64,000 nucleotides of DNA from Dioscorea cayenensis subsp. rotundata (lineage: Eukaryota; Streptophyta; Magnoliopsida; Dioscoreales; Dioscoreaceae). Shown piece by piece: positions 10,086 through 20,718 of this stretch. A model generated the notes under the pieces. It was not told the origin of the DNA. It searched no databases and saw only the letters and a list, made by a program, of their open reading frames with translations. The translations under genes were made by a program, and so were the position numbers. The stretch covers positions 3,596,001 to 3,660,000 of the forward strand of contig NC_052480.1 of NCBI RefSeq assembly GCF_009730915.1, given 5' to 3'. Position 1 is the stretch's first letter. Each line of letters begins with the position of its first letter.

Positions 10086-11888
10086 TTAACGTCCTAAATA
10101 ACAAGTGAGATAATCTCCGGGAGACACACCAAGCTGCTTGCAATAGTCTTTATAGTACCCCACACGAGCATTCATTTGGTTTGGGTGTTTGCCGTCACAC
10201 TCATGGCTATTGATAATTCTGGTGGTGGCTCCAAAGCCCTGGCCGGAAGTTATGGCATTGTGCACCCCGTTAACATCCCAAAACCACAAAGCAGCCTTGA
10301 AGGATATGACATTGTCATTGGCAACAGTCTCCGGGGAGTTCAGGCCGTCGAAGCCGATAGCCTGGCTGGCCGGGATGTAGTTGTAGTTCCAAGTCAGCTG
10401 AAGTGGGCCACGACCGAAGTAATTCTTATCAGGATTGCATGGATATTTATGGCTAGCCTGGCAATACTTTCTCTTTGCTATTTCTTCAATGTAGCAGAAA
10501 TCTGTAAACCAGAACAAACAACAGGATCACCACTTCTTCAGAATATCTTCAAATTAACTAGGTATCTACTTGTTTATTTTAGATATACTATGTATATATA
10601 GATATTATCTTAAAATATTCGGCAAAGCATAGTATTTTTTTTTTTCTATCCCCAAAAACATTAATTTATTTCATATGAGAAATCTTTATGGAAGAAAGAA
10701 AAATTACATGAAAACTCAGTCATGTGTAAATATTATACAGATGAGACTATAAGCATTTAATTATACTCAGGACTTAAGTTAATTTCAGAAGTCTATGACA
10801 CCTGCTGGTCAACCAGCCAGTACATAGAGTCAGTTTTATTAAACCATGCATGATGCACTTCATTTTCTATCCAACCTAATTAAAAGTTTGAACCTACTTC
10901 AAGTCAACAAATTAAGATTGCTCACTAAAAAACGCATTCAAAGATGGATGCATCATGCATGCATGAAAAATTGGTTGAAAGTTAGTTAAACAATATATAA
11001 AGGAACCTACGTACGTCCAGTCTCATGGGTGACTTGAGCGAAGAAAGCAGCGATTTCCCTCTTCTTGACATCGTTGTTGCCGGTGGTGCCAAAGTCCGGG
11101 AACGACCCAGCAGCAGAAAGGAACGCATTGCGAGTATAGAATCCCTTCCCGGCGCAACCAACCCCAGCCTTAGAAGCAATTCCGTCAAAGAAAGCCGGAG
11201 TTACAATATCACCAACAGTTCCACCTCCGCCTCCACCGTGTCCACCTCCGCCTCCACCGTGTCCACCTCCGACTCCACCGTCTCCACCTCCGTCTCCACC
11301 GTCTCCACCTCCGTCTCCTCCGTCTCCACCGTCTCCACTTCCATCTCCACCATCTCCATCGTCTCCACCGTCTCCGTTTCCGTCTCCGTTTCCGTCTCCA
11401 CCATCTCCATCATCTCCACCGTCTCCACCGTCTCCACTTCCGTCTCCACCTCCGTCTCCACCATCTCCATCGTCTCCACCGTCTCCACCTCCGTCTCCAC
11501 TTCCGTCTCCACCGTCTCCACCTCCCTCTCCACCATCTCCATCGTCTCCACCGTCTCCACCTCCGTCTCCACTTCCGTCTCCGCCTCCGTCTCCACTTCC
11601 GTCTCCACCTCCGTCTCCACCTCCGTCTCCACCGTCTCCACCACCTTCTCCATCGTCTCCACCTCCGTCTCCGTAGTCTTGAACTCGGTCTCCACCGTCA
11701 TTATTGCCAAAGCAAGGCCCTTGTTTACACCCTTTGCCGCAGAAGTCGTTGCCGCTGCCACAGTAACCCCACTGGCTGCAGCACAGGTCTGAGCTGCAGC
11801 CGCAGTCTTGAGCTTCAGCCAAGAGTCCGATGAGGCCGGAGAGAGCTCCGGCAATGAGAAGAGCTTGAAGGAGACTAAAGAACTGCAT
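10086..11888 (-). CDS. Class IV chitinase (GH19) with giant Gly/Asp hinge
   Basis: Endochitinase predicted to be secreted and to cut beta-1,4-N-acetylglucosamine chains of fungal walls. Two exons: 11888-11015 and 10501-10086, joined GGAC|GTACGT..TTACAG|AT, giving 429 residues. Residues 1-27 are a signal peptide. Residues 28-60 are a hevein-type chitin-binding domain with 8 Cys (CCSQWGYCGSG). Residues 61-223 are a hinge made almost only of Gly and Asp. From about 224 comes the GH19 domain with HETGHFCYIEE; catalytic Glu are E289 and E297 or E298. Class IV hinges are normally about 10 residues, as in the sister gene at 20719-22575. Oddities: the loop after YIEE reads IAKRKYC, not INGANNNYC; the ancestral stop is lost, adding YLGR after the usual C-terminal LTC; and the TATA box is altered. 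The gene is open throughout, but its activity cannot be judged from sequence. Confidence 0.93.
11217..11680 (-). repeat. Coding minisatellite for the Gly/Asp hinge
   Basis: About 460 bp of tandem 6- and 9-bp words; on the minus strand GGAGACGGT/GGAGACGGA/GGTGGAGAC, in irregular order. Encodes GDGGDGGGDG-type peptide in the chitinase frame. Because the words lack stop codons, the other frames and the opposite strand are also open over this stretch (Val-Glu-Thr-rich and Ser-Thr-Val-rich); I regard those as shadows. Confidence 0.93.
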
Positions 11889-11934
11889 GGCTTGATAGTT
11901 TTCTTTGTGTTGGATTTCAAGATAAATGAGAGGC

Positions 11935-11942
11935 TATTTGTA
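11935..11942 (-). promoter_or_regulatory. Altered TATA box of chitinase copy 1
   Basis: At the position where the sister gene has TATAAATA (about 50 bp upstream of the start codon), this copy has TACAAATA. The third-copy relic near 17290 has the same form. Initiation may be weaker; this is inference. Confidence 0.5.
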
Positions 11943-11949
11943 GATGAGA

Positions 11950-13032
11950 AACTAAAATTTCTTGTATGTGTAATCTTTTAACTTTCTTTACTGATTCATG
12001 ATTGGAATTTGATGGCTTGTTTATACTACACCATTATCGATCAAAGAAGAGGGCCCTATATTCCATCATGATGTAAGTCCAATATCTAAAGTATGTCTGA
12101 TCTTTCATAGTGGAACAAAATTTTCATCATAGATATTTGCTTCTTTTTCACCGTATGTGTCACGCCAAGGCCCTGCTCGCCGGACCTGGTACGCTGACAA
12201 GTGGTTGACACACCTACAACACAGAACACAGTAGGCAGACAATGGCTCAAAACCTATCTCAGAGTGGAGCTTATAAAGTATTTGAACTTCAAATTTCAAA
12301 AATCATAAATTCAAAATATACAAAATTTACAAAAATACAAATCCCAGAGTTTATTATGCTAACAAAAAAATAATTAGAGCTGAAAATTAACAATCTGATT
12401 ATGAGTTTGACAACTAGTAACAATCTGATTATTAACAATCTCCCAATTACTATAGGTAAAATAAAATATCACTATATCAAAGAACATTTGTTTAAGCTCG
12501 GTGATCCTAGCCAGATTTTCAGAGATCATTTTTTTACCTTCCATAACCTGAGTCAGAATATCATTAATCGTTGTTCTTTCACTGATGGCACAGTACAAAA
12601 TTATAGTCTCTTATTATAGTTTCATTTTGACATGGCCAATGTTTAACCACCTCAGTGATAGGATTAATGGCTAGTTAATTGGAGACTAAATGCATTTATG
12701 TTAAAATAACTTTATTATCCAAAAATCAAGCAAAATTTTAGAATTTCAAACAGGCTAAAATTTATAGAATAACTTATTAAGCAAACATACTAATAAACGG
12801 AGGATCTCATTTTTAATAGTAAAAATAATTTATTTATATCCAAAACCATTTACAAACATAATAGTTTCATCATTAATAAATATAATCAAAATGTGTCTGG
12901 TGATGTTTCAATGAAAAAATAATAATGAAGAAGTTAATAATTTTATTGTATGAATAGATTTTTTAAAAAAACTAAAACAATTAAATACTTATGTAAATGA
13001 TTATCAGTACTTTTACAGATTATCAGTAATAA

Positions 13033-13121
<89 letters not shown>

Positions 13122-13259
13122 TGGTATTACTTACATAATTAACATCAAAAAATACTCCCAAATCTTATAGCAAGTCAAATTTTTATGGTATATCTATATT
13201 TGAGAAGAAATTCTACTAAATGCAAAATACACTCCCCACAATTGTGCTATTAAAAATAT
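11950..13259. other. Chitinase 5' flank and AT-rich spacer
   Basis: About 11889-12150 is similar to the 5' flank of the second chitinase (matching AACAAAATTTTCATCA at 12115 and 23165). The rest has no supported gene and contains a long (TA)n tract. Confidence 0.55.
13038..13119. repeat. (TA)n microsatellite, about 82 bp
   Basis: Pure TA dinucleotide tract, the longest TA run in the window. Confidence 0.95.
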
Positions 13260-13797
13260 GAGTAATGATATTTTTACCGACTAGATTTCCCAAATAGGTT
13301 TTCCGAATGACGTGGATGTTAAGTTGGCATCCATGTCAGCATCCACGTCATTCTTTCTTTATCTCTTTTTTTTAAAAAAAAAAATTAATTTCTCTTTATT
13401 ATCTAAATCCTAAATTTAAACATTTAATCGTAAAAGATAAACATGTAAATGATAAACCGAAAACCCCTCCCTAAACCATAAACTAGAAATCACAAACCTC
13501 TGCAGGGTGTTTGTGATTTCTTGTTTAGGGTTTAGGACATAGGATTTAGGGTTTAGGGTTTAAAATGTTAGATTTTTAGGGTATAGATTTTGTAGTATTT
13601 GGGTTTATGATTTTAGATGTTGTTTTATAATTTTTTTAATTTCAAGTATTTAAGAATTTTTAAAGTTCAAATTTGAAGTTTATATAAAAAAAAAAAAAAA
13701 AATAATGACGTGGATGAGGATGTGGGTGACAAGTTGCGCATCCACGTCATTCGGAAAACTTATTCGGTAAATCTATTCGGTAAAAATAGTATCGCTC
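13260..13797. mobile_element. Mutator-type MITE with long inverted ends
   Basis: A 538-bp unit flanked by a perfect 9-bp direct repeat TAAAAATAT (13251-13259 and 13798-13806). The terminal inverted repeats are about 95 bp, imperfect, starting GAG and including TATTTTTACCGA and TTTTCCGAATGACGTGGATG. The interior has no transposase. 9-bp TSD and G-starting ends fit Mutator-like elements. Confidence 0.85.
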
Positions 13798-13901
13798 TAA
13801 AAATATATAACCCATCACCAAACGGGAAAGAAACAAACCAAATTTTATCTACAGAGACTTGTAACACAACGCTAAAAGTAAACTCTAGTCCTATATATAT
13901 A

Positions 13902-14541
13902 TAGGGGTGGTAATGGGGTGGGGAATTCTTGATCCCCGAGGGAACCTGACTCAACGGGGACGGGGATTCCCCGAATCCCTCCCCTGTGGTGGCGGGACAG
14001 ATGGAACAGGGAATACCCTCTCCGCCTTATGGGGATCCCCAACCCAATTAAATATATATATGTGTGTGTGTGTATGTATAATTTTTTCAACATTAAAAAA
14101 TTCATCGGCCTAAGTAATGATATAAAAAAACTCTACTTTAATTTAATTGGACCAATCACATAAACTATTTATTTTAAACTAATAACAATTAAAATTAGAT
14201 ATGAGAGATTTTATATAAATTGAAACAACAAATTATTTTAATGTTATCATATTATTAGATATGAGAGGTTTGTTGAGCTCTATGTTGACTACTTTTTGAT
14301 GTTATCATATTTTTATGTATATATCTATATAGAATAATTTTCATGTTCCAAAATGTAATAGTTTGTTTGCAAATAGAAAATCCCGGTGGGGGTCCCCGTG
14401 AAGAGGGGATCCCCACAGTGATAGAGTTGGAGAAGCAAATTTCTCCCGTCGGAGAATTGGAGATGGGGAATCCCTGTCCTTGGTGGGGATGAAAATGGGA
14501 AGGAGCCTCCCCACCATCGGTCCATCCCGTTACCATCCCTA
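13902..14541. mobile_element. hAT-type MITE
   Basis: A 640-bp unit with inverted ends of about 20 bp (TAGGGGTGGTAATGGGG left; TAGGGATGGTAACGGGA when the right end is read inward), flanked by 8-bp TATATATA on each side (13894-13901, 14542-14549). GC-rich subterminal blocks (GGGGATCCCC-like) flank an AT-rich core. The TAGGG ends and 8-bp duplication indicate hAT. TA-rich flanks make the TSD less informative than usual. Confidence 0.75.
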
Positions 14542-14549
14542 TATATATA

Positions 14550-15226
14550 GGTCAATTTTATATAACAATTAACCATGGCATCAAAACATATGTAGTGTCA
14601 ATCCGATCCGAATACCAAGGTTCATAACTTACTGGATGCCACTCATATGGATTTTAGTATGCATGAGGAATAAGAGACTATCGAATTAAAGAAGTTTACA
14701 AGGGCATAAGAGCAATGACCATTATAGAATTGCGATGAACAATGCCACAAAGAAAGAGACGTGCTTTCTTATATTTGCAAAAAAATAAAGCAAAGAATAT
14801 AATGATGAAAGTAAATATATAGAAAGTCTTCTCACTAAATTTTATTATATTTGCTTTCCCATCTCATTTTGCTTGTCCAACCAAACACAAGAAAATATTT
14901 CTTTCTTATTTTACATTTAATCTTCCTCTACTTTATGCAATTTTTTTTTTTAATAAATAAGAGTAAACTATAGCAAGAGAATTGTGGGTACGACAAGCAT
15001 ATGCATAAGTTACTTCGAGCATTTTACCGCAATAACCCAACTCCCTGGTTAAGATTAATAATCAAAATAACTAGTGTATATATATATTCGATTTATTAAG
15101 AATTTGGATTATCGTTAATATAATCAAGACAACCTAGCTCTATTAAAATAATGAGCTGCACTGTTTTTATTTTTTATATAAATAACTTGTTTTGTAAGTT
15201 TTTACTACCGTGTGATGGCCACCTAT
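14550..15226. other. Intergenic DNA, nothing recognised
   Basis: AT-rich spacer between two MITEs, with no supported gene. Its last nine bases are the left target duplication of the next element. Confidence 0.5.
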
Positions 15227-15589
15227 GGGGTTAATTTTTTGAACAGTCACCTAACTTTGCTTTATTTCTATTTCAGTCATTCAACTTCAAAATGTATCAA
15301 AGTGATCACTCAAGTTATAAAAACTTTCACCGGACAATCACCTTAGATTTTCGGACGCCCAATAGCCTACGTGGTCATTGTAAAAGCTGAGTCAGTAGCT
15401 GATGTCCACATCATCAAGCTTATGTGGCAATTCTTTAGGGTGGCCATGTAGGCTATTGAGCACCGAAAAGTCTAGGGAGACTGCCGGTGAAAGTTTTTTT
15501 AACTTGAGTAATCAGTTTGATACGTTTTGAAGTTGAATGACTAAAATGAAAATAAGGCAAAGTTGGGTGACTATTCAAAAAATTAACCC
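15227..15589. mobile_element. Fold-back Mutator-type MITE
   Basis: A 363-bp element whose two arms are inverted copies of each other over more than 100 bp (left GGGTTAATTTTTTGAACAG; right arm ends CAAAAAATTAACCC). Flanked by GCCACCTAT (15218-15226) and GCCACATAT (15590-15598), a 9-bp duplication with one mismatch. The transcript would form a long hairpin. No coding capacity. Confidence 0.82.
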
Positions 15590-15592
15590 GCC

Positions 15593-15599
<7 letters not shown>

Positions 15600-15652
<53 letters not shown>
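15600..15652. repeat. (TA)n microsatellite
   Basis: Pure TA tract of about 53 bp directly beside the fold-back MITE. Confidence 0.9.
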
Positions 15653-15657
<5 letters not shown>

Positions 15658-17220
15658 TGAACTAAAACCACGAACAATTGTTAACCATCATATACAAAGA
15701 ATATCAAAACAATATTAAATAGCATGCTGGCAAATAAGTGACTGGCTTGAGAAAATTAACATGGTTAAATTAGAGGAACACACGCTGAGACGAAGTGTGA
15801 CAAATTCCACTCATTATAAGTGGCTTCAATCAGAAGTGTTTGATTTTAAAACTAATAGTAAATCATGTCAATAGAGTTTAATGGGTAGAGTTAATTAGAA
15901 ATAATAATTGTTGGAAAAAAGAAAATATAGTGATTAGCATGCAAGTAATAAAGACAAAATCTAATTAAAATCAGAATAATCTAGCCTGGGATTAGGTGTG
16001 CATAAGCACTGCTCTAACACTGAATTGGCTATGCACACCTCTAACACTGAATTGGCCTCCGTGAAGGGTGGAACGGCCTCACTCTAATGACAGGATACAC
16101 TAACCCTCTAGGAAGATCTACTCATCTCGTAGCACATTCAAGTGTAACTAAGGTTCAAGTTTCTCAAGCAACAAGAATCTCAGAAAATGTGAAGATGTGA
16201 ATGTTGAGGAAGTGAAAAAGTCATACCCTAGGGTTAGGTTTTTTTGGGTCCTTTTATGATGGGAGATCATCCAATGATTTGAAAAAAAAAGCCACGGAGA
16301 GAATCAACTATCCAAAAAAAAAGAATCAATTTGCATCATTAATCCTTAAAAATAATAAATTAAGATTAGCAATTCAACGAAAGAATAAATAAGAATCGTT
16401 AAATCAAAGAAAATAAATGAGGAAATTGATTTCATGACTATATAAAATTATTACTAAAATAAAGTAGAGAATAAATCAATAAGAACACATGACTAGGTTT
16501 GGGTGTACGAGATAGGCTTGGGTTAGCCCATATCGATCCAATAATAATAATAATAATAATAATCTACTGTTTCTATTAATCCACTCAATTTCAACTCACA
16601 ACAGTCATTTTACCAATTCAAAAAGGCTATGGCACCCCTGGCCTATAGCAAGTTGGATGGCTTTATCAATTATACGTCAAGACTTGCCAAAACAATATCT
16701 TGAATGTCCATGTTTACACAATTAAAGTGAGAATAGCGGGATCAATTAACGATGTTTGAAATGTCCATGTTTACACAATTAAAGTGAGAATAGCGGGATC
16801 AATTAATGATGTTTGAAATGTTATTTGGAGACCGTCTATTCCCACGTTAATGACTTACATTTAATCACTAATACCCAAAATATCATAGAACAATAGATCC
16901 ATGTAGATCTGATAAAACTCACTAATGCTACCAATAATATGTAGTAGAAGGGAAGTGCTATCAACAACTTCACTCACTTGAGATTTTCGCTTGATGGCCA
17001 AGCTCACAGAGAACTTCTTGTTACCGCTGGCAACACTAAAGTGGCAAGAGTGGAGATAAAATTTGTGAGAATTTATTTATTTATTTTTAAATTAACAACA
17101 TCAAATAATTGTTGCCCGTGGGTTGCGGGATAAATTTATATCACTAAGATTCAGGAAAATTGTTGAGGATAAAATTTTAAATTCAAATATATAAAATAAT
17201 AACAAACTTTTGTAAAAGGT
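15653..17220. other. Repeat-rich intergenic DNA
   Basis: No supported gene. 15950-16260 contains a twice-occurring CTAACACTGAATTGGC and may be a worn LTR piece, but I cannot bound it. A short TAA microsatellite lies near 16541-16562. Confidence 0.45.
16704..16817. repeat. 57-bp tandem duplication
   Basis: Two adjacent copies of a 57-bp unit starting ATGTCCATGTTTACACAATT with a single C/T difference; a recent duplication. Confidence 0.9.
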
Positions 17221-17322
17221 GGAGTTCACAATATGATTTCTCTAATGAATGTCGAGAAACTCGTTGAATTTCAAGATACATGAGAGGCTATTTGTAGTTG
17301 AAAAATGATATTTCTTATATGT
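17221..17322 (-). pseudogene. Promoter/leader relic of a third chitinase copy
   Basis: The stretch around 17265-17322 aligns with the 5' leader and TATA region of chitinase copy 1 (shared ATGAGAGGCTATTTGTAG and TTTCAAGATA). Just before it, 17233-17260 matches 23200-23230 upstream of copy 2 (GATTTCTCTAATG, GAAACTC). No coding sequence follows on the minus strand, so only the control region survives. The long LTR at 17323 cuts it off on the upstream side. Confidence 0.65.
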
Positions 17323-19776
17323 TGATGAGTGTACAACATTCATATATTTTATATCATTTTGTATACCTTATTCGATACGTATTAGAACCATATTTTGGAA
17401 TTTAATGCTAAAACCAATGTGTTTCACATTCTCAGCCTTAGGACAGTATTTCAAGATGAAAGAGAGCCACAAGAAGCATTACAGACTTTAAACGAAGAAG
17501 TTGGAGCTCTTTGGGTATCATTTGAAAAAGAACAAGGCAAACTGGGTGGTTTATGTGCAGCTTACAGCTAGGGATAGCAACCGGTCGGATCGGGTCGAGT
17601 GCGGGTTTTGTCATACCTGTACCCGAACCCGCTACCCCGCCCCTACACCCGAACCCGAACCCGACTGGTTTTCAAAACCCCAACGCATACCCACACCCGA
17701 CGGGTAATCGGGTAACCGCGAATATACCCGCCCCGCCTTGACCCTATTTAAAAACATTTAAAATAAAATTAAAATATCAAATAAAAATTAAAAATATCAA
17801 TAAAAATCATAGTTTTTTTGTTTAAATGAACACCATAGAGTAGGAATTGAAAATATACATTCAAGGCAACACAAAATAGACAAATTCAACACCATAGAGT
17901 AGGAATTTAAAAAACCTAACAAAAAAAATTAAATATATATAATTGGGTATATTTGTTAATTGAATTTCAGTTCGAGTTCGAGGTCGGGTCGGGTATCAGA
18001 ATTCTCATACCCGCACCTGCACCCACTTTACATTAGTCGGGTATTACCCGAAACCCGGTCAAATCGGGCAGGTATCAGAATTCACATACCCGCACCTGCA
18101 CCCGTTTTACATTAGTCGGGTATTACCCGAGACCCGGTCAAACCGGGTTTTACCTTTCAAACTCGGGTCGGGTCAGATTTGGTTGGGCCGGGTTTGGATA
18201 TAATTGTCATCCTTACTTATGGCCTACATTACGGTCGTAAGTATATTCTAGAAAATCTTGCAAGCATATTTATACCCGTAAGAGGGATTTAGAGCCAAAT
18301 TAGAGGACCTTACGAGCAAGGATTACACCCGTAAAGATAACTGTAAGAACCATCCAAAGGAATTTAAGACCACAGCATACGCCCATAAGGGCGGTCACAA
18401 GAAGCATCACAGTGAAGCTTATGGTCTAGTACTTACGACTGTAACCTAGACTGTAACACAAACAGAAAACCTTACAGACAAGGCTTAAAGCTATAAGTGT
18501 TCATGTAAGGCTCACAACAATCTTTTCCAGCTCCATTACGTCCAAGTCTTTACTCTCATAAGCAGCTCGTAAGCAGTCGGGTATAAATAGAACTTATGAG
18601 GATTTTTTTAGGGCATTCTTGGTTTTTTCTTTTGGGTGATCCTTGGAGGCGAAGTTATGGAAGAAAGGAAACCATCCTCCGTCGGCACGATTAAGAAGGA
18701 GCTATTTCAAGGAAGATTTGGATCCACATTAAATGGGATTGGAGATCGTACCCGTGAAACTCACCTTGGCGGCATGCGTGGAAGTTTGTTTAGGCTTATC
18801 CGTCGATCCTCCATCGGCACGATTGAGAAAAGGATTTTCATTTTTTTTTCCATGTTTCCTCCTATTACTTGTGCCTTGAATGCTTAGCCTCCATTGTAGA
18901 TGTTTGCGCATAGTTGAACTCTAGGGTTTATTTCATTGACATTGGTTGTTGGATCTTTGATACTTTATTTGTTATATTAATATCAATCATTTCTATTTGA
19001 ATCCAATTGCATGTTTTTTATTGAATGATTGCTATTGTGGTGAGCTCCTCCTAGTTTTTATAAATTTGATGTGCTTTGTGATGAGAAGAAATTCCCACCT
19101 TGCATAGACATGCCGCAATTCGAGGGGATTGTAAGTAAGTCTCTGGTTAGGGTACTTTAGAGACTCCATCTCCCTCAATTCTTCCAAGTGAATTAGTGAA
19201 AATCTCCGTGTTTTTTACAATCATGTGAAGTAGATATTTGGAGAAATCTCATCTCTACTTTGTATTCGGATTATGGGTAATCTCTCTCTATATATGGAGG
19301 AAATTATCCACTTAAAAGATTGTCATTAGCTCATAGTGGGGTTTCATAGAATGTTAATGCGATTGTGTGGATGTCTGTATCAGTTTTGAACTTATTCAAT
19401 TATTTTTCGCCTGAGAAATCTGGGTTTAGTATAATTCTGAAAACCTTTCAATTTAAACAGAATTGCATACTTAGACAACCTTTATTCTGTACTTATAACC
19501 CTAGAGGGTTGTTATGCCCGGACATCGTTTCTTCCCTTGATTTCTTTCTTGTTTTTACAGTTTTTCTTGTCTTCGCTTTTTACTTACACAACATTTTGTC
19601 CTTTAGGCTATTTTTCGGAATTAGGATTATTATTAGTATTCATTTTCTTCCCTCTGGACCGACACTCTGTTTTACGCATACTATTATTATGCGATCGGCA
19701 CGTACACTTACGTATCTATTATATGCTGAATGAGTGTATGAAGTGATATAAAATACATGAATATATAAACTCATCA
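17323..19776 (+). mobile_element. Long LTR, probably Ty3/gypsy, solo
   Basis: A 2454-bp unit whose ends are inverted copies over about 45 bp (TGATGAG...CTCATCA, each followed inward by a TATTTTATATCA block). Without the hAT insertion it is about 1.8 kb. It has a TATA box near 18581-18588 (TATAAATAG) and R/U5-like sequence after it, but no protein-coding region. I read it as a solo LTR, most like Tat/Ogre/Athila LTRs in length and style. No matching target duplication (TATGT versus TTATA), so it may have formed by recombination between two elements. Family call is uncertain. Confidence 0.5.
17569..18215. mobile_element. hAT-type MITE inside the long LTR
   Basis: A 647-bp unit with ends TAGGGATAGCAA and TAAGGATGACAA (read inward), flanked by CTTACAGC (17561-17568) and CTTATGGC (18216-18223), 8 bp with two mismatches. 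Subterminal CGGGT/ACCCG words are dense. Near 17985-18150 a segment of about 73 bp is tandemly duplicated. Relative of the element at 13902-14541 in architecture, not in sequence. Confidence 0.72.
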
Positions 19777-20718
19777 TTATATATATATTTGTTGCGTAGA
19801 TTTACGGACCTAATTGACATGGTGGTTAATCACCAATCTCTGCTTGATATATACCAGTATTGTTGATCCTTGTCATTTCATTTCATCCCTTAGTAATTTG
19901 GTGTCAGATGTTTGTCAAAAACATTTAATTAAGTATATATATATAATGCCATGAACTAAATTACGTTTATCATATTAAATTTTAGTCTATCTTCTAGTAG
20001 TACGTTAGCTTAAATTTGAGTATTGTGCGAGTTCTCTAAAATTAGGTTATGATGAGTAAACAGATACCATATTTAAAAATATAAACAGTATGAATTAATC
20101 AGATTAATCTTAAAATAAAGTTTATACAGAAGAAGATGTTTTCTTATGTGCTTTTCATCTTTTAGTGAGGGTTTTTATTTGTATTTATATGACTATATAT
20201 ATTTTTCTATTTTGTTTTGAAAGGTCCCAAATCAACCTCATGCTATATAGCCTATATGTATATTTCTAAAGATAAGTTTTTTAATGCTGAAAATTGATGA
20301 GATGCTCAAGAAACAGACATGTGGACCAAAAAAAGGTCTTGCACAAAAATTATTAGAGTTCCATGAATTAAAGGTTTTTAGACGTACATGGAAACATTTT
20401 TGTTTTTTCACCTACGATCACAAAAGCTAATTTCTTATATACATCCATAACAATTAATTATGATTAGAATAAAAAAAATATCAAATAAAATTTCCCAACA
20501 ACTCAACAATTCAGTACTTTATTAAAAAAATCATAACTCAAACGACAACTAGGGCTCGCAATTTTCAACATGCACATCCAATTTTATTTATTCATTAATA
20601 GTACTTGATTAATTTGAGCCACACACAAACATTCATATTATTCCACAGTTATTTATTATAAGTTGCATGCATGCATGGATGGATGCACTTAATTATAAAA
20701 CTATAATTAACGTTCTAA
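19777..20718. other. 3' flank of chitinase copy 2
   Basis: No gene. From about 19855 it is homologous to 9255 onward, marking the duplicated unit; AT-rich otherwise. Confidence 0.6.

Noticed and set aside
11025-11792. 255-codon plus-strand frame over the chitinase hinge (Ser/Thr/Val-rich)
   Set aside because: Shadow of the stop-free minisatellite; flanks are antisense to chitinase coding sequence.
11201-11920. 239-codon minus-strand frame (Glu/Thr/Val-rich) overlapping chitinase exon 1
   Set aside because: Same repeat in another frame; it lacks the signal peptide and chitin-binding signature that the accepted frame has.
12943-13161. Frames of Ile-Tyr repeats over (TA)n tracts (also near 15453, 26110 and 34150)
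   Set aside because: Product of microsatellites, no protein content.
15950-16260. Possible worn LTR
   Set aside because: No ends or target duplication can be set; left as unassigned repeat-rich DNA.
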